Origin: a virus
IMG/VR virus record: IMGVR_UViG_3300034082_001921
Location: 1 to 32,786 of that record
Direction: 5' to 3' (one strand)
Length of the DNA: 32,786 nt
In this document: positions 14,372-21,368 of the stretch, one piece after another
Layout: each line of letters opens with the position of its first letter
Numbering within the stretch: the stretch's first letter is position 1
Program-made: the position numbers and the translations under genes
The notes under the pieces: generated by a model
Seen by the model: the letters and a program-made list of their open reading frames with translations, nothing else
What the model was told of the DNA's origin: nothing
Database searches by the model: none

Positions 14372-16400
14372 AACGATTCAGCCGCAATCGCAAACCGCTG
14401 TTGATTCTAAGATTGGACAAGATTTTTCTTGAACCCGATCTAAATCTAGCATCAATCTGCCCTTGATAAATCACTCGAGCATCGCCTCCTTCGAGACTTT
14501 CATAATCCAGCCAATTGGCTGTGTTAGTAGTGGTTGATTCTGTGCCGAAGTAAAAATCGGCAGCGTCTTGTGTTTCTAGAGATTGCAGCCATGCTTTGAC
14601 TTCCACCCAGGTCCAGTCTCTATTCCATTCCAACACTGTGGCTATAAATCCTGTGGCCACAGGACAGGCAGCACTGGTTCCGCTAAAGGCAGCGTCGGTG
14701 GTATTTCCGGAATTGTAACTTAGAGCAGCATAGGTATCAGGTCTCGGCCAGTTTGTGCCATAGCCTCTATTAGCTGCCAAGGTGCCATCTGCTGGAGCAT
14801 AAACATCTATGCTGTTCCCCCTATCGCTGTAACCAACTTTGGCTTCTTTTGAGGTCTTATAATCGTCATCAAGTGCTCCGATATTGATCACCGGATAAAT
14901 TACGGCACCAGTGGCATCGGTATATTTGCCGCCTTGTTGAGGGAATCCTCGGCGATTCGTTGTGCCATATACTGCAACTCCAAACTCACTGAACGTGGAG
15001 TTGGCTAAACTTCCGCCGTTGGTGGCGGTAATAAAATTGTTATAGTCCGGATGACTGCTGTTCACCTGTTTTTGATTGCTGTTACCGGAAGCCGCAACAA
15101 AAATCACTCCGGCAGCAATCAATTCATCTTGCGCTGTGGTCAGTGAATTTGTTTTCATTTCACTTTTCCAACGACCGCCATCTCCCTGTGTGCCCATGTG
15201 GCTTAGCCAGTTTATTCCTGTTTCGGTGGTATAAGCAGTGTTGCTGGTTGACCTATGAGTGTAATAATATGTTGATCCGCCGGGAGCTTTGTCGGATCGA
15301 TAGCCCCAGCTATTGCTGGTTATTGTGGGATTTCTAGTGCCAAAGAGAGGATTCACTGGTTTCACGGTATGAAATATTTTCATTATATCAAAGCCCGTTT
15401 CTATGCCTGCACCGTAGATGCCGTAAAGATCTAATACCCATTTATTGGCATTATAGGCCCAACCTTGTGTTCTTCCGTAGGTTAGTGCAGCACAACAGGT
15501 ACCGTGATCACCTTCGGTAGATAATGCAGCGTTGGAGCCATTGCAGTTTGCTCTAGTATAAGCAATAGAAACACCCACTGTGCCTGCATTCGCAAACTGT
15601 GCGCTGCGCAGAGCGTTGTTTGACCACCATGATCTTGCTACTGACTCTACAGGAACTACGGTGCCGTCCCACCTAGTGATTAATCTCGTGGCAGGATCAG
15701 CATTGAACCAATCAGGATCTAGATAATATGGTGAATCTAGCACCAGATCTAATAGATCACAGGTGCCGTTACCTGGTAGAACATTGCCTCCAACGTATCC
15801 ACTGGGTTTTGGCACAGCTGCAAACGGACTGGAATCAGACAGAGAATTGTTTTGAAATTCTGGATGGCCAATCCAGGTGCCGTCATCTGCAACTATGACA
15901 TCTATGTGCTTGCCTGTGCCGTATTGTGGAATATTGGTATTGACCACTGCATTGTCTGCCAGCGCAGCATCTACCCAAGGATCTAATTTCTGTGTGCATC
16001 TATAGAGCTGATACCCAGTTCTGTTGACGTCTGAGGTATCGGGTGTCACTGCTAGTGTGTTGGAAGCAGCAAATTCTCTATAATTTTTCACCGCAGCAGC
16101 ATATCTGTTTACTAAATCTGGTCTTACTGAGTGCAATTCGTCAGGTGGTGGTGTGAATTCAGCATAGCGTTTGTAATCTATGTTGATGAATTTTATTCTT
16201 GGATCATTTTTTAACTGCTCTGCTTCGGTGTCAGTGAGTAGATACGTTCCTCGAGTAGGGCTATGTAATTGATCATCTACACATTCTATTTCTCGAATAG
16301 GAACAGATTGATTGACATGTCCTGCCGCAGTTAGTTCAGCATTTAATTCATCCCACTCTGCTTCAGTATGAGTCGCCAATTGATAATATTTTTTTTCCAT
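14370..16400 (-). CDS. Subtilisin-like serine protease (peptidase S8 family)
   Basis: The 676-residue protein has the full subtilase triad in canonical order. Asp172 lies in VIVADDGTW, His299 in GDHGTCCAAL, the oxyanion Asn440 in FVAASGN, and Ser576 in FSGTSAACPVATG. SNSWGYRSD (about 362-370) is the substrate-binding strand. There is no Sec signal peptide. The N-terminal 110 residues, including REIECVDD and NDPRIKFINIDYKRYAEF, look like an I9-type prodomain or virion-anchoring domain. Long inserts give a protein larger than typical subtilisins (about 275-residue catalytic domains). It sits between two fibre genes, three bases after one and sharing its late transcript, so it is most likely a virion component or fibre-processing enzyme. 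Substrate unknown. Confidence 0.88.
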   Translation of the reverse strand: MEKKYYQLATHTEAEWDELNAELTAAGHVNQSVPIREIECVDDQLHSPTRGTYLLTDTEAEQLKNDPRIKFINIDYKRYAEFTPPPDELHSVRPDLVNRYAAAVKNYREFAASNTLAVTPDTSDVNRTGYQLYRCTQKLDPWVDAALADNAVVNTNIPQYGTGKHIDVIVADDGTWIGHPEFQNNSLSDSSPFAAVPKPSGYVGGNVLPGNGTCDLLDLVLDSPYYLDPDWFNADPATRLITRWDGTVVPVESVARSWWSNNALRSAQFANAGTVGVSIAYTRANCNGSNAALSTEGDHGTCCAALTYGRTQGWAYNANKWVLDLYGIYGAGIETGFDIMKIFHTVKPVNPLFGTRNPTITSNSWGYRSDKAPGGSTYYYTHRSTSNTAYTTETGINWLSHMGTQGDGGRWKSEMKTNSLTTAQDELIAAGVIFVAASGNSNQKQVNSSHPDYNNFITATNGGSLANSTFSEFGVAVYGTTNRRGFPQQGGKYTDATGAVIYPVINIGALDDDYKTSKEAKVGYSDRGNSIDVYAPADGTLAANRGYGTNWPRPDTYAALSYNSGNTTDAAFSGTSAACPVATGFIATVLEWNRDWTWVEVKAWLQSLETQDAADFYFGTESTTTNTANWLDYESLEGGDARVIYQGQIDARFRSGSRKILSNLRINSGLRLRLNR

Positions 16401-16403
16401 GGC

Positions 16404-17513
16404 TTAATGTAGATCTACCCAGGCGCCTCCGGCACGTCCTTGAAACTTATTTGTTGTGGTGTTATAGATCATATCGCCGTTGACCGCTGTTAGCAGATCT
16501 CTTGCTGCACTTGTAAAAGATGCCATTTTCAAAGGACTTGCTGTTATCTCTACACGAGTACCAGCCGTTAGTTGTATTTCACTATCTGACAACAGTTCAG
16601 GTATTCCTGATCCTTGACTTGAAAAATTGCCAGTTAACACAATGTCTTTCACTGTCAATTGATTGTTCACTGACAAATTCAATGCAACTTCGACACTGTT
16701 ATCTATCACAAGATTATTTTGAACTGTGACATCGGAATCAAAAATTACTGCGGGTGTAAATCTTATTGCAGAAGAATCCGATGAGTCTATAGTGGTCACA
16801 GCAAAGGTAATGTTACCTGTGGTGCCGCCGCCCGTGATCGTGATGTTACCTGAGCTATCAGAGGCTGTGGTGATACCGCCGGCTCCAGTGAATCGAATTG
16901 GGCTTCCCGATGTAACTGATCGTAATGTGGAATCGTCTGCTTCTACATTTAATACAAATGTCGCGGCCGATACAGCTGAATTGACAAATGCTGTAGAGGC
17001 TAATCCAGCCACTGCTGAATTGACAAACCCTGTAGTGGCGTATCCTGCCACTGCTGTGTTTACATAGGATGTAGAGGCTAATCCAGTCACTGCTGAATTA
17101 ACATATGATACTGTGGCTAAATTTGTAGTATCGGGATACGGAGCCACTGGTTGAATCCATTGACTGCTTGACCCGTCGTTGAAATAAACATACAGTATAC
17201 CGGTATTGGTATCTAACCACAAGTTTCCACTAGATGGGGCCACAGGTACACTACTACTTACTGAAACTGTGGTATTTCCGCCACCCCCGCTCACTCCTGC
17301 TAAATTAGCCTTGGAAAGAAAGTCTGAGTTGGAAACGTTGGTTAAATCTGCTTTTGCTAAACTTACACCGCCGACTGTTGATCCGTTGTAAATTCTAAGA
17401 GTATTAGCTGTTTGATCGTAAAAAACTTCGCCCCTTGATCCTGAATTTCTATTTAAAAATCCAGAATCTCTAGGAATTATTCTTACTGCATCGAATACGG
17501 GTATTTTGGCCAT
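16404..17513 (-). CDS. Tail fibre protein with 13-residue tandem repeats
   Basis: The protein has 369 residues, starts MAKIPVFDAVRIIPRDSGFL, a typical marine T4-like fibre N-terminus, and has a short GEVFYDQTANTLRIYNG module. A second module, SGNLWLDTNTGILYVYFNDG (about 96-115), resembles modules in gp14 and gp18. Four 13-residue tandem repeats follow (YVNSAVTGLASTS type, about 134-186), then beta-rich shaft sequence (DVTVQNNLVIDNSVEVALNL) and a MIYNTTTNKFQGRAGGAWVD end, seen in many fibre tips and pre-chaperone segments. No enzymatic motif was found. It is the first gene of the unit that continues into the subtilase and the second fibre, with a late octamer five bases before its ATG. Confidence 0.8.
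   Translation of the reverse strand: MAKIPVFDAVRIIPRDSGFLNRNSGSRGEVFYDQTANTLRIYNGSTVGGVSLAKADLTNVSNSDFLSKANLAGVSGGGGNTTVSVSSSVPVAPSSGNLWLDTNTGILYVYFNDGSSSQWIQPVAPYPDTTNLATVSYVNSAVTGLASTSYVNTAVAGYATTGFVNSAVAGLASTAFVNSAVSAATFVLNVEADDSTLRSVTSGSPIRFTGAGGITTASDSSGNITITGGGTTGNITFAVTTIDSSDSSAIRFTPAVIFDSDVTVQNNLVIDNSVEVALNLSVNNQLTVKDIVLTGNFSSQGSGIPELLSDSEIQLTAGTRVEITASPLKMASFTSAARDLLTAVNGDMIYNTTTNKFQGRAGGAWVDLH
16975..17130 (-). repeat. 39-bp tandem repeat in fibre gene, four units
   Basis: Units begin at 16975, 17014, 17053 and 17092 (plus-strand numbering), exactly 39 bases apart, and share cores such as GCTGAATTGACAAA. They encode a 13-residue repeat of type (Y/F)VN(S/T)AV-G-A(S/T)T. Being in frame, they would lengthen or shorten the shaft without breaking the gene. 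Confidence 0.8.
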
Positions 17514-17518
17514 ACTAT

Positions 17519-17526
17519 TATTTATT
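17519..17526 (-). promoter_or_regulatory. T4-type late promoter octamer for fibre-subtilase unit
   Basis: AATAAATA on the minus strand, five bases before the ATG at 17513 and touching the hldD stop codon. It separates the sugar genes from the fibre block. Confidence 0.6.
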
Positions 17527-18395
17527 TAAATATAACGAATGTTTGATAGATAATTTATGTATTTTTCAACGCCCGTGTTGATTTGAATAAAATTCTCAAC
17601 GGTTACTCCCGAACTGATCAGCGATTTGGTATCAGCAAGGGTGTTAATTTGATATTGATTTTTAAGATCAGTTGGCATATCTATGAATTTTTTTGTTCCT
17701 GCGCCTGTATGATCTATGATTGTATCCGCAATAGTTTCAAAATCTACTCTATTACCAGTGCCTAGATCGTAAATTCCGGGTTGATAATTTTTATACATAA
17801 AATGGTATATGGTTTTTGCCACGTCTTCTACCCATATAAAATCTCTGAAATAATTCTTACTGTTTTCAAATATTTTTATTTCTCCAGTCTTGCTGAGTTG
17901 ATCAACCCAGTGCAGAATTGAAGAGGCCATTCTGCCCTTGTGATATTCATTGGGTCCATAAACATTAAACAGTCGAAGAATAACTCCGTCTATTTCATTC
18001 TCGCTGAGTAGTTTGCTAAACGCATATTGATTCATTGGGCCTTGACCATTGCCGTATACTGCTGCACTTGAAGTAAAAATAAAAGGTATACTGCGTTCTT
18101 TACAAAATGTATTCCACTTTCTTGTTGATTGGATATTTGAAGCATAAATCGAACTCCAATTTTTTTCTAGAGTATTTGAATTAGCACCGATATGTATCAC
18201 TCCAGTGATATTTTCATTAGTTAAGTCAACATCATCTATTGATAATAGTCTTTTATACTGTTTACCGATCAAGTTTTTATATTGATTTTCATAGGGCAAA
18301 TCGTCAACTATGAGAATATCAGTTATTTGTTGAGAATTTAAATACCCTAATACCACACTGCCAATAAATCCACCAGCACCTGTTAATACTATCAT
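17526..18395 (-). CDS. hldD: ADP-glyceromanno-heptose 6-epimerase-like (HldD/RfaD-like)
   Basis: The 289-residue short-chain dehydrogenase/reductase has the extended-SDR NAD(P) loop GAGGFIGS (residues 6-13), DDLPYENQYKNLIG (31-44), a catalytic region SSAAVYG (109-115), and Tyr124-x3-Lys128 in YAFSKLLSE. RLFNVYGPNEYHKGRMAS (141-158) and FRDFIWVEDVAK (183-194) are typical of the HldD branch. The family epimerises C6 of ADP-D-glycero- to ADP-L-glycero-beta-D-manno-heptose. It is slightly shorter than E. coli HldD (310). Its ATG overlaps the stop of the heptose kinase (ATGA), and it is last of the gmhB-cupin-nucleotidyltransferase-kinase-hldD run, which strongly supports the assignment. Another nucleotide-sugar epimerase remains possible. 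Confidence 0.85.
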   Translation of the reverse strand: MIVLTGAGGFIGSVVLGYLNSQQITDILIVDDLPYENQYKNLIGKQYKRLLSIDDVDLTNENITGVIHIGANSNTLEKNWSSIYASNIQSTRKWNTFCKERSIPFIFTSSAAVYGNGQGPMNQYAFSKLLSENEIDGVILRLFNVYGPNEYHKGRMASSILHWVDQLSKTGEIKIFENSKNYFRDFIWVEDVAKTIYHFMYKNYQPGIYDLGTGNRVDFETIADTIIDHTGAGTKKFIDMPTDLKNQYQINTLADTKSLISSGVTVENFIQINTGVEKYINYLSNIRYI

Positions 18396-19147
18396 AAAAT
18401 TTCTTCCAATGACGGAGCATAAACTCCTAGACGCTGTACGGTCACTGCACTAGCCCGGACCGCAAACTTAATAGCTTGTTCCATGTCTCGAGAATGGATA
18501 TACCAATAGGCCAGTGCTGCTAAGAATGTATCACCGGCACCGCAGACATCGCTGACCTCAACTACAGGTGCTGGAAATATTTTGTTATTCCAGTCTGCAC
18601 CCTCTGGGCCTAGTGTCACTATCAGGTTACTGCATCTGGTTTTAATTTGACTAAATTCAAAACTGTTTATTTTAACTATACATCCTTCTAGTCTGGCTAG
18701 GTCTGTTTTCTTTGTATCAACAAAGATAGGTCCATCGAATGTGTTACGTAGGTTTTCAATTAGCTCGTAGGTAACAGTGCCTTTGTTATAGTCACTGATC
18801 ACCACGGCATTATATCCAGTAAGACTGTAAGGAATACTAGGAGGTGTTGATACCACATCGTTGTCGATGCGAACAATCTGTTGTTTACTTCTGATATCAA
18901 TTAATCTAGTCTTTGTGCTATTTTCTCCGTAGACAGAATAAACATTACATCCTAATGCTGCTAGATTATTACAGACATTGCCAGCCATGCCGGGTCTGCT
19001 TTCTTCGTGACTGAATTTAAATACAGGAACTGGGGCTTCGGGACTAATGCGATCAACAGTACCGTATTGATATACGTCTGTGCAATTATCCCCTATGAGT
19101 AATATCTTGTATTGCTTTGGTTGTTGAGTATGGTTCAACTCTGTCAT
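18392..19147 (-). CDS. hldE1: D-glycero-beta-D-manno-heptose-7-phosphate kinase-like (HldE N-domain)
   Basis: This 251-residue PfkB-type kinase matches the N-terminal domain of HldE/RfaE. It shows LLIGDNCTDVYQYGTVDRIS and then PEAPVPV (about residues 15-41), RPGMAGNVCNNLAALG (51-66), VVISDYNKG near 116-124, a substrate/ATP segment LIVTLGPEGADW, and the catalytic anion-hole motif DVCGAGDTF with the base Asp near residue 208. The usual domain is about 315 residues. Here the middle is trimmed but all key motifs remain. It phosphorylates C1 of heptose-7-phosphate. The start codon lies inside the 3' end of the nucleotidyltransferase gene (62-base overlap, different frame), so the two HldE activities are separate genes in reversed order. 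Confidence 0.86.
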   Translation of the reverse strand: MTELNHTQQPKQYKILLIGDNCTDVYQYGTVDRISPEAPVPVFKFSHEESRPGMAGNVCNNLAALGCNVYSVYGENSTKTRLIDIRSKQQIVRIDNDVVSTPPSIPYSLTGYNAVVISDYNKGTVTYELIENLRNTFDGPIFVDTKKTDLARLEGCIVKINSFEFSQIKTRCSNLIVTLGPEGADWNNKIFPAPVVEVSDVCGAGDTFLAALAYWYIHSRDMEQAIKFAVRASAVTVQRLGVYAPSLEEIL

Positions 19148-19490
19148 AAAATTTTATCTCTTTACAGTATTCTGCACCTATTATAGGTCTGTCCCGATAG
19201 TCACTGCCTTTGACCATTACATCAGGTTTAAAACCTTTGATCAGGTCTATGAGTTCTTGATCCGTGTCAAATGTTTCCACTCGATCAACATACTTTAGAG
19301 CAAACAACATACTGCATCGTTCGTATTCGGTATTAACAGGACGAGCTGGACCCTTTAACTCACGTATTCTGCGATCACTGTCAGTTAACACCAATACATA
19401 ACTGTCGGGGAAACTTCTTGCATACTGCAATAATTTTAAATGCCCTAGATGTATAATGTCAAACGTTCCATTGATCACCACTCGTGTCAT
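19086..19490 (-). CDS. hldE2: Heptose-1-phosphate adenylyltransferase-like (HldE C-domain)
   Basis: The 134-residue nucleotidyltransferase of the cytidylyltransferase superfamily has the signature NGTFDIIHLGHLKLL with HxxH His14/His17 (nucleotide-binding HxGH variant). It continues with VLTDSDRRIRELKGPARPVN, matching the E. coli HldE C-domain stretch around NSDASTKRLKGDSRPVN. The later VKGSDYRDRPIIGAEYCKEI and the C-terminal YSTTKAIQDI are also family features. It would convert heptose-1-phosphate to ADP-heptose. It overlaps the cupin stop by ATGA (19487-19490) and the kinase start by 62 bases. A glycerol-phosphate or similar cytidylyltransferase is the alternative; the operon makes the heptose reading much more likely. 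Confidence 0.87.
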   Translation of the reverse strand: MTRVVINGTFDIIHLGHLKLLQYARSFPDSYVLVLTDSDRRIRELKGPARPVNTEYERCSMLFALKYVDRVETFDTDQELIDLIKGFKPDVMVKGSDYRDRPIIGAEYCKEIKFYDRVEPYSTTKAIQDITHRG

Positions 19491-19849
19491 GCTTGACTAT
19501 TTCCTGGGAAGATTCTAAAATTATCTTCTACCGAATCAGCTGTGCTTACTTCTACAATGATAGAATTATCCTCTAAGGCTTCAAGCTGATGCGGTAACCC
19601 GGGAGGATTGTGCCAGTTATCACCTACATTTAATATTTTTTCTTGAAGTTTAGCAGTTGCAGTATCTATATACCTCAAAATAAAACTTCCTTGATTAACG
19701 TTCCAACTTTCATCCTTGACTAGATGATAATGCATGGAGCATTTTGCTTTGGCTTTTTCAAATACCAAGTATTTTCCGCAGTATTTTTCTGTTGTTGAAA
19801 AGATAATTTCATATCCCCACCCCTTTTGTACTCTTCCATCTAGTCTCAT
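19487..19849 (-). CDS. Cupin-domain sugar enzyme, function unknown
   Basis: The 120-residue single-domain cupin has the metal-binding pattern of both cupin motifs: KCSMHYHLVKDESW (His-x-His then Glu, about residues 36-49) and GDNWHNPPGLPHQLEAL (about 77-93). Small cupins of this style resemble the C-terminal mannose-6-phosphate isomerase domain and are frequent beside phage and capsule sugar genes. It lies between gmhB and hldE2 and is coupled to the latter by ATGA. A role in isomerising or epimerising a sugar phosphate, possibly covering the missing GmhA step, is an attractive guess, but sequence alone does not show the reaction. Confidence 0.72.
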   Translation of the reverse strand: MRLDGRVQKGWGYEIIFSTTEKYCGKYLVFEKAKAKCSMHYHLVKDESWNVNQGSFILRYIDTATAKLQEKILNVGDNWHNPPGLPHQLEALEDNSIIVEVSTADSVEDNFRIFPGNSQA

Positions 19850-19897
19850 TTTATTTTATCCCAACATATTTGCATCGTGATTACCAACTCTTAAATA

Positions 19898-19926
19898 AAT
19901 GTACACTGTTTTTTACCGGTTATCAA
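19898..19926 (-). promoter_or_regulatory. Possible sigma-70 promoter for the cupin-hldE-hldD run
   Basis: In the 86-base gap between gmhB and the cupin, the minus strand has TTGATA (19921-19926), a 17-base spacer and TACATT (19898-19903). The -10 is weak, so this is tentative. Confidence 0.35.
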
Positions 19927-19935
19927 TAGAATTTT

Positions 19936-20562
19936 TTACGCTAATGTGCTGGCAAATTCTGCCAAATTATTGTATATCAGTGTTTTTCTTTTGATCTCTC
20001 TATAGGTATACTTTTTTAATTCTTTTTCAGTTTCTGCACCATAGCCTGTTCTTACTAAAATTGGCCTAGCTCCGATTTTAATTGCTGCTTTGAGATCTTT
20101 GATTTTATCACCAACATAATATCCACCTTTGAATTTTATAGTCGGATGTTCAGTTTCGCATCTTGTAAACATCCCTGTATTGGGTTTGGCATAGTAGTCT
20201 TCTTTGCGACTAGAAGTAGAATAATATATTGCATCAATGCTAGGACAGCCTGCTTTGCCCAACAGTTGCAACATATGTTTGTGTGTGGTGTCTACATCAT
20301 CACTGGTGTATATGCCTTTTTCTATACCACCTTGATCTGTAATGATCACAATCTTGTATCCTTTGTTTCTCAAAAAAGCCACAGCTTCTAGACTTCCTCC
20401 AATTGGATCAAAATCTTCTGGGCGAAAACAATATGTTCCAAGGTCTTGATTTATTACACCGTCTCGATCTAATCCAATCACACAACGGTTGGATTCTAAC
20501 GAAGAGTTAAATGTATTTGCACCAGGATTGATTGATGCATAATCGATTAAGGATTTACTCAT
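19936..20562 (-). CDS. gmhB: Heptose 1,7-bisphosphate phosphatase-like (GmhB, HAD family)
   Basis: The protein has 208 residues from the ATG at 20562; a longer frame would need a TTG at 20604 and adds a non-conserved leader. HAD motif I is VIGLDRDGVIN with Asp32 and Asp34. GmhB-type features follow: YCFRPEDFDPIGG and AVAFLRNKGYKIVIITDQGGI (motif II, Thr/Asp-Gln), a TTHKHMLQLLGKAG cap region, YAKPNTGMF (motif III Lys), and YYVGDKIKDLKAAIKIG (motif IV). GmhB removes the 7-phosphate from heptose-1,7-bisphosphate. The usual GmhB zinc-loop cysteines are not evident, so the loop is reduced (one Cys near the substrate loop). Histidinol-phosphatase-type HAD is the alternative. Confidence 0.84.
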   Translation of the reverse strand: MSKSLIDYASINPGANTFNSSLESNRCVIGLDRDGVINQDLGTYCFRPEDFDPIGGSLEAVAFLRNKGYKIVIITDQGGIEKGIYTSDDVDTTHKHMLQLLGKAGCPSIDAIYYSTSSRKEDYYAKPNTGMFTRCETEHPTIKFKGGYYVGDKIKDLKAAIKIGARPILVRTGYGAETEKELKKYTYREIKRKTLIYNNLAEFASTLA

Positions 20563-20602
20563 TTTTTGTGATCTATAAAAATTTATTACGAAATTTAAAC
20601 AC

Positions 20603-20610
20603 AATAAATA
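20603..20610 (+). promoter_or_regulatory. T4-type late promoter octamer for the SGNH gene
   Basis: AATAAATA on the plus strand in the 91-base divergent gap, 43 bases before the ATG at 20654. The predicted leader of about 40 bases carries only a weak A-rich ribosome-binding region. Confidence 0.45.
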
Positions 20611-20653
20611 GTGTCATATTACTTATATCTAGAACAACATTTAAAAAAAACTT

Positions 20654-21355
20654 ATGAAAAATTTATGGGTATTTGGAGACAGTTATGCTATTCCTTATCA
20701 AAATGATTTAGAATCTCGTGTACATTGGCAATTTTCATTAATGAAAAATCTAAATTGTGATGGTGTAAAAACTTTTGCGCAGTTTGGGGCACCCAACGAA
20801 TGGATCTATAATCAATTTACAGAACAATTGCATGAAATCACACCAAATGATTTTGTGATTTTTGTTTCCACACAGATAAACAGGAGATGGTTTTTTCCAG
20901 ATAACGTTGGCTCCTCTAACTTTGCCGTCAGTCACAGTGATCTGGCTGATTTATCTAGTGAGCAAAAAACTGCACTGAAATACTACATGACCTATCTTGA
21001 TAATCCTATCATGTCATTTATAAATTTTGAATGTCTTTGTAATTCTATACACCGTGTTTCAGAAAAAAATAAAATAAATTTATTAATTCTACCAGGATTT
21101 GAACAAAAAGGCTATCCAATCAGCGGGAGATATCAAGTCAGCGGATCATTGTTTGACATCTGTGTTAATGAAGTCAAAGGAAAAGATCTAGATTCGTGGT
21201 CAAATTTTATTTCTAACATCCACAAGGGGCGTGATCCTAGAGTAGGACATCTAAGTCAGGATAACCACGAAATACTAGCAGACAAGTTATCTGCTACTTT
21301 TTTAAAAAACAAAATTTTAAATTTAGAGCAAGGGTTTCGAGAAGAATTTCTCTAG
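20654..21355 (+). CDS. SGNH/GDSL-type hydrolase-like protein
   Basis: The 233-residue protein has the SGNH block I near its N-terminus, LWVFGDSYAIPY, with the nucleophile Ser9. A C-terminal HLSQDNHEILADKL block supplies the D-x-x-H-type dyad (block V). A QFGAPNEWIYNQF segment (residues 41-53) resembles block II/III with Gly and Asn. The family includes esterases that deacylate sugars and lipids; small versions are common in marine T4-like phages. It is the only plus-strand gene inside the carbohydrate island, inserted between gmhB and the carbamoyltransferase. It may trim or add acyl groups on the same glycan, but the substrate is unknown. Confidence 0.72.
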   Translation: MKNLWVFGDSYAIPYQNDLESRVHWQFSLMKNLNCDGVKTFAQFGAPNEWIYNQFTEQLHEITPNDFVIFVSTQINRRWFFPDNVGSSNFAVSHSDLADLSSEQKTALKYYMTYLDNPIMSFINFECLCNSIHRVSEKNKINLLILPGFEQKGYPISGRYQVSGSLFDICVNEVKGKDLDSWSNFISNIHKGRDPRVGHLSQDNHEILADKLSATFLKNKILNLEQGFREEFL

Positions 21356-21363
21356 ACCCTTGC
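21328..21363. terminator. Hairpin between converging genes, possible bidirectional terminator
   Basis: An eight-base stem GCAAGGGT / ACCCTTGC encloses a three-base internal loop, a second stem GAGAA / TTCTC and a four-base loop. It spans the SGNH stop codon and ends six bases before the carbamoyltransferase stop, where two genes converge. The flanks are A/T-rich but neither side has a long uninterrupted T-run, so termination efficiency is uncertain. Confidence 0.6.
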
Positions 21364-21368
21364 ATATA

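Noticed and set aside
16726-17067. 113-codon plus-strand open frame inside the 369-residue fibre gene
   Set aside because: It is a shadow of repetitive, low-complexity fibre coding sequence; its repeats mirror the 39-base repeats of the real gene.
20563-20604. N-terminal extension of GmhB to a TTG codon at 20604
   Set aside because: The extra 14 residues are not family-like, and the ATG at 20562 gives a normal N-terminus before the HAD motif.
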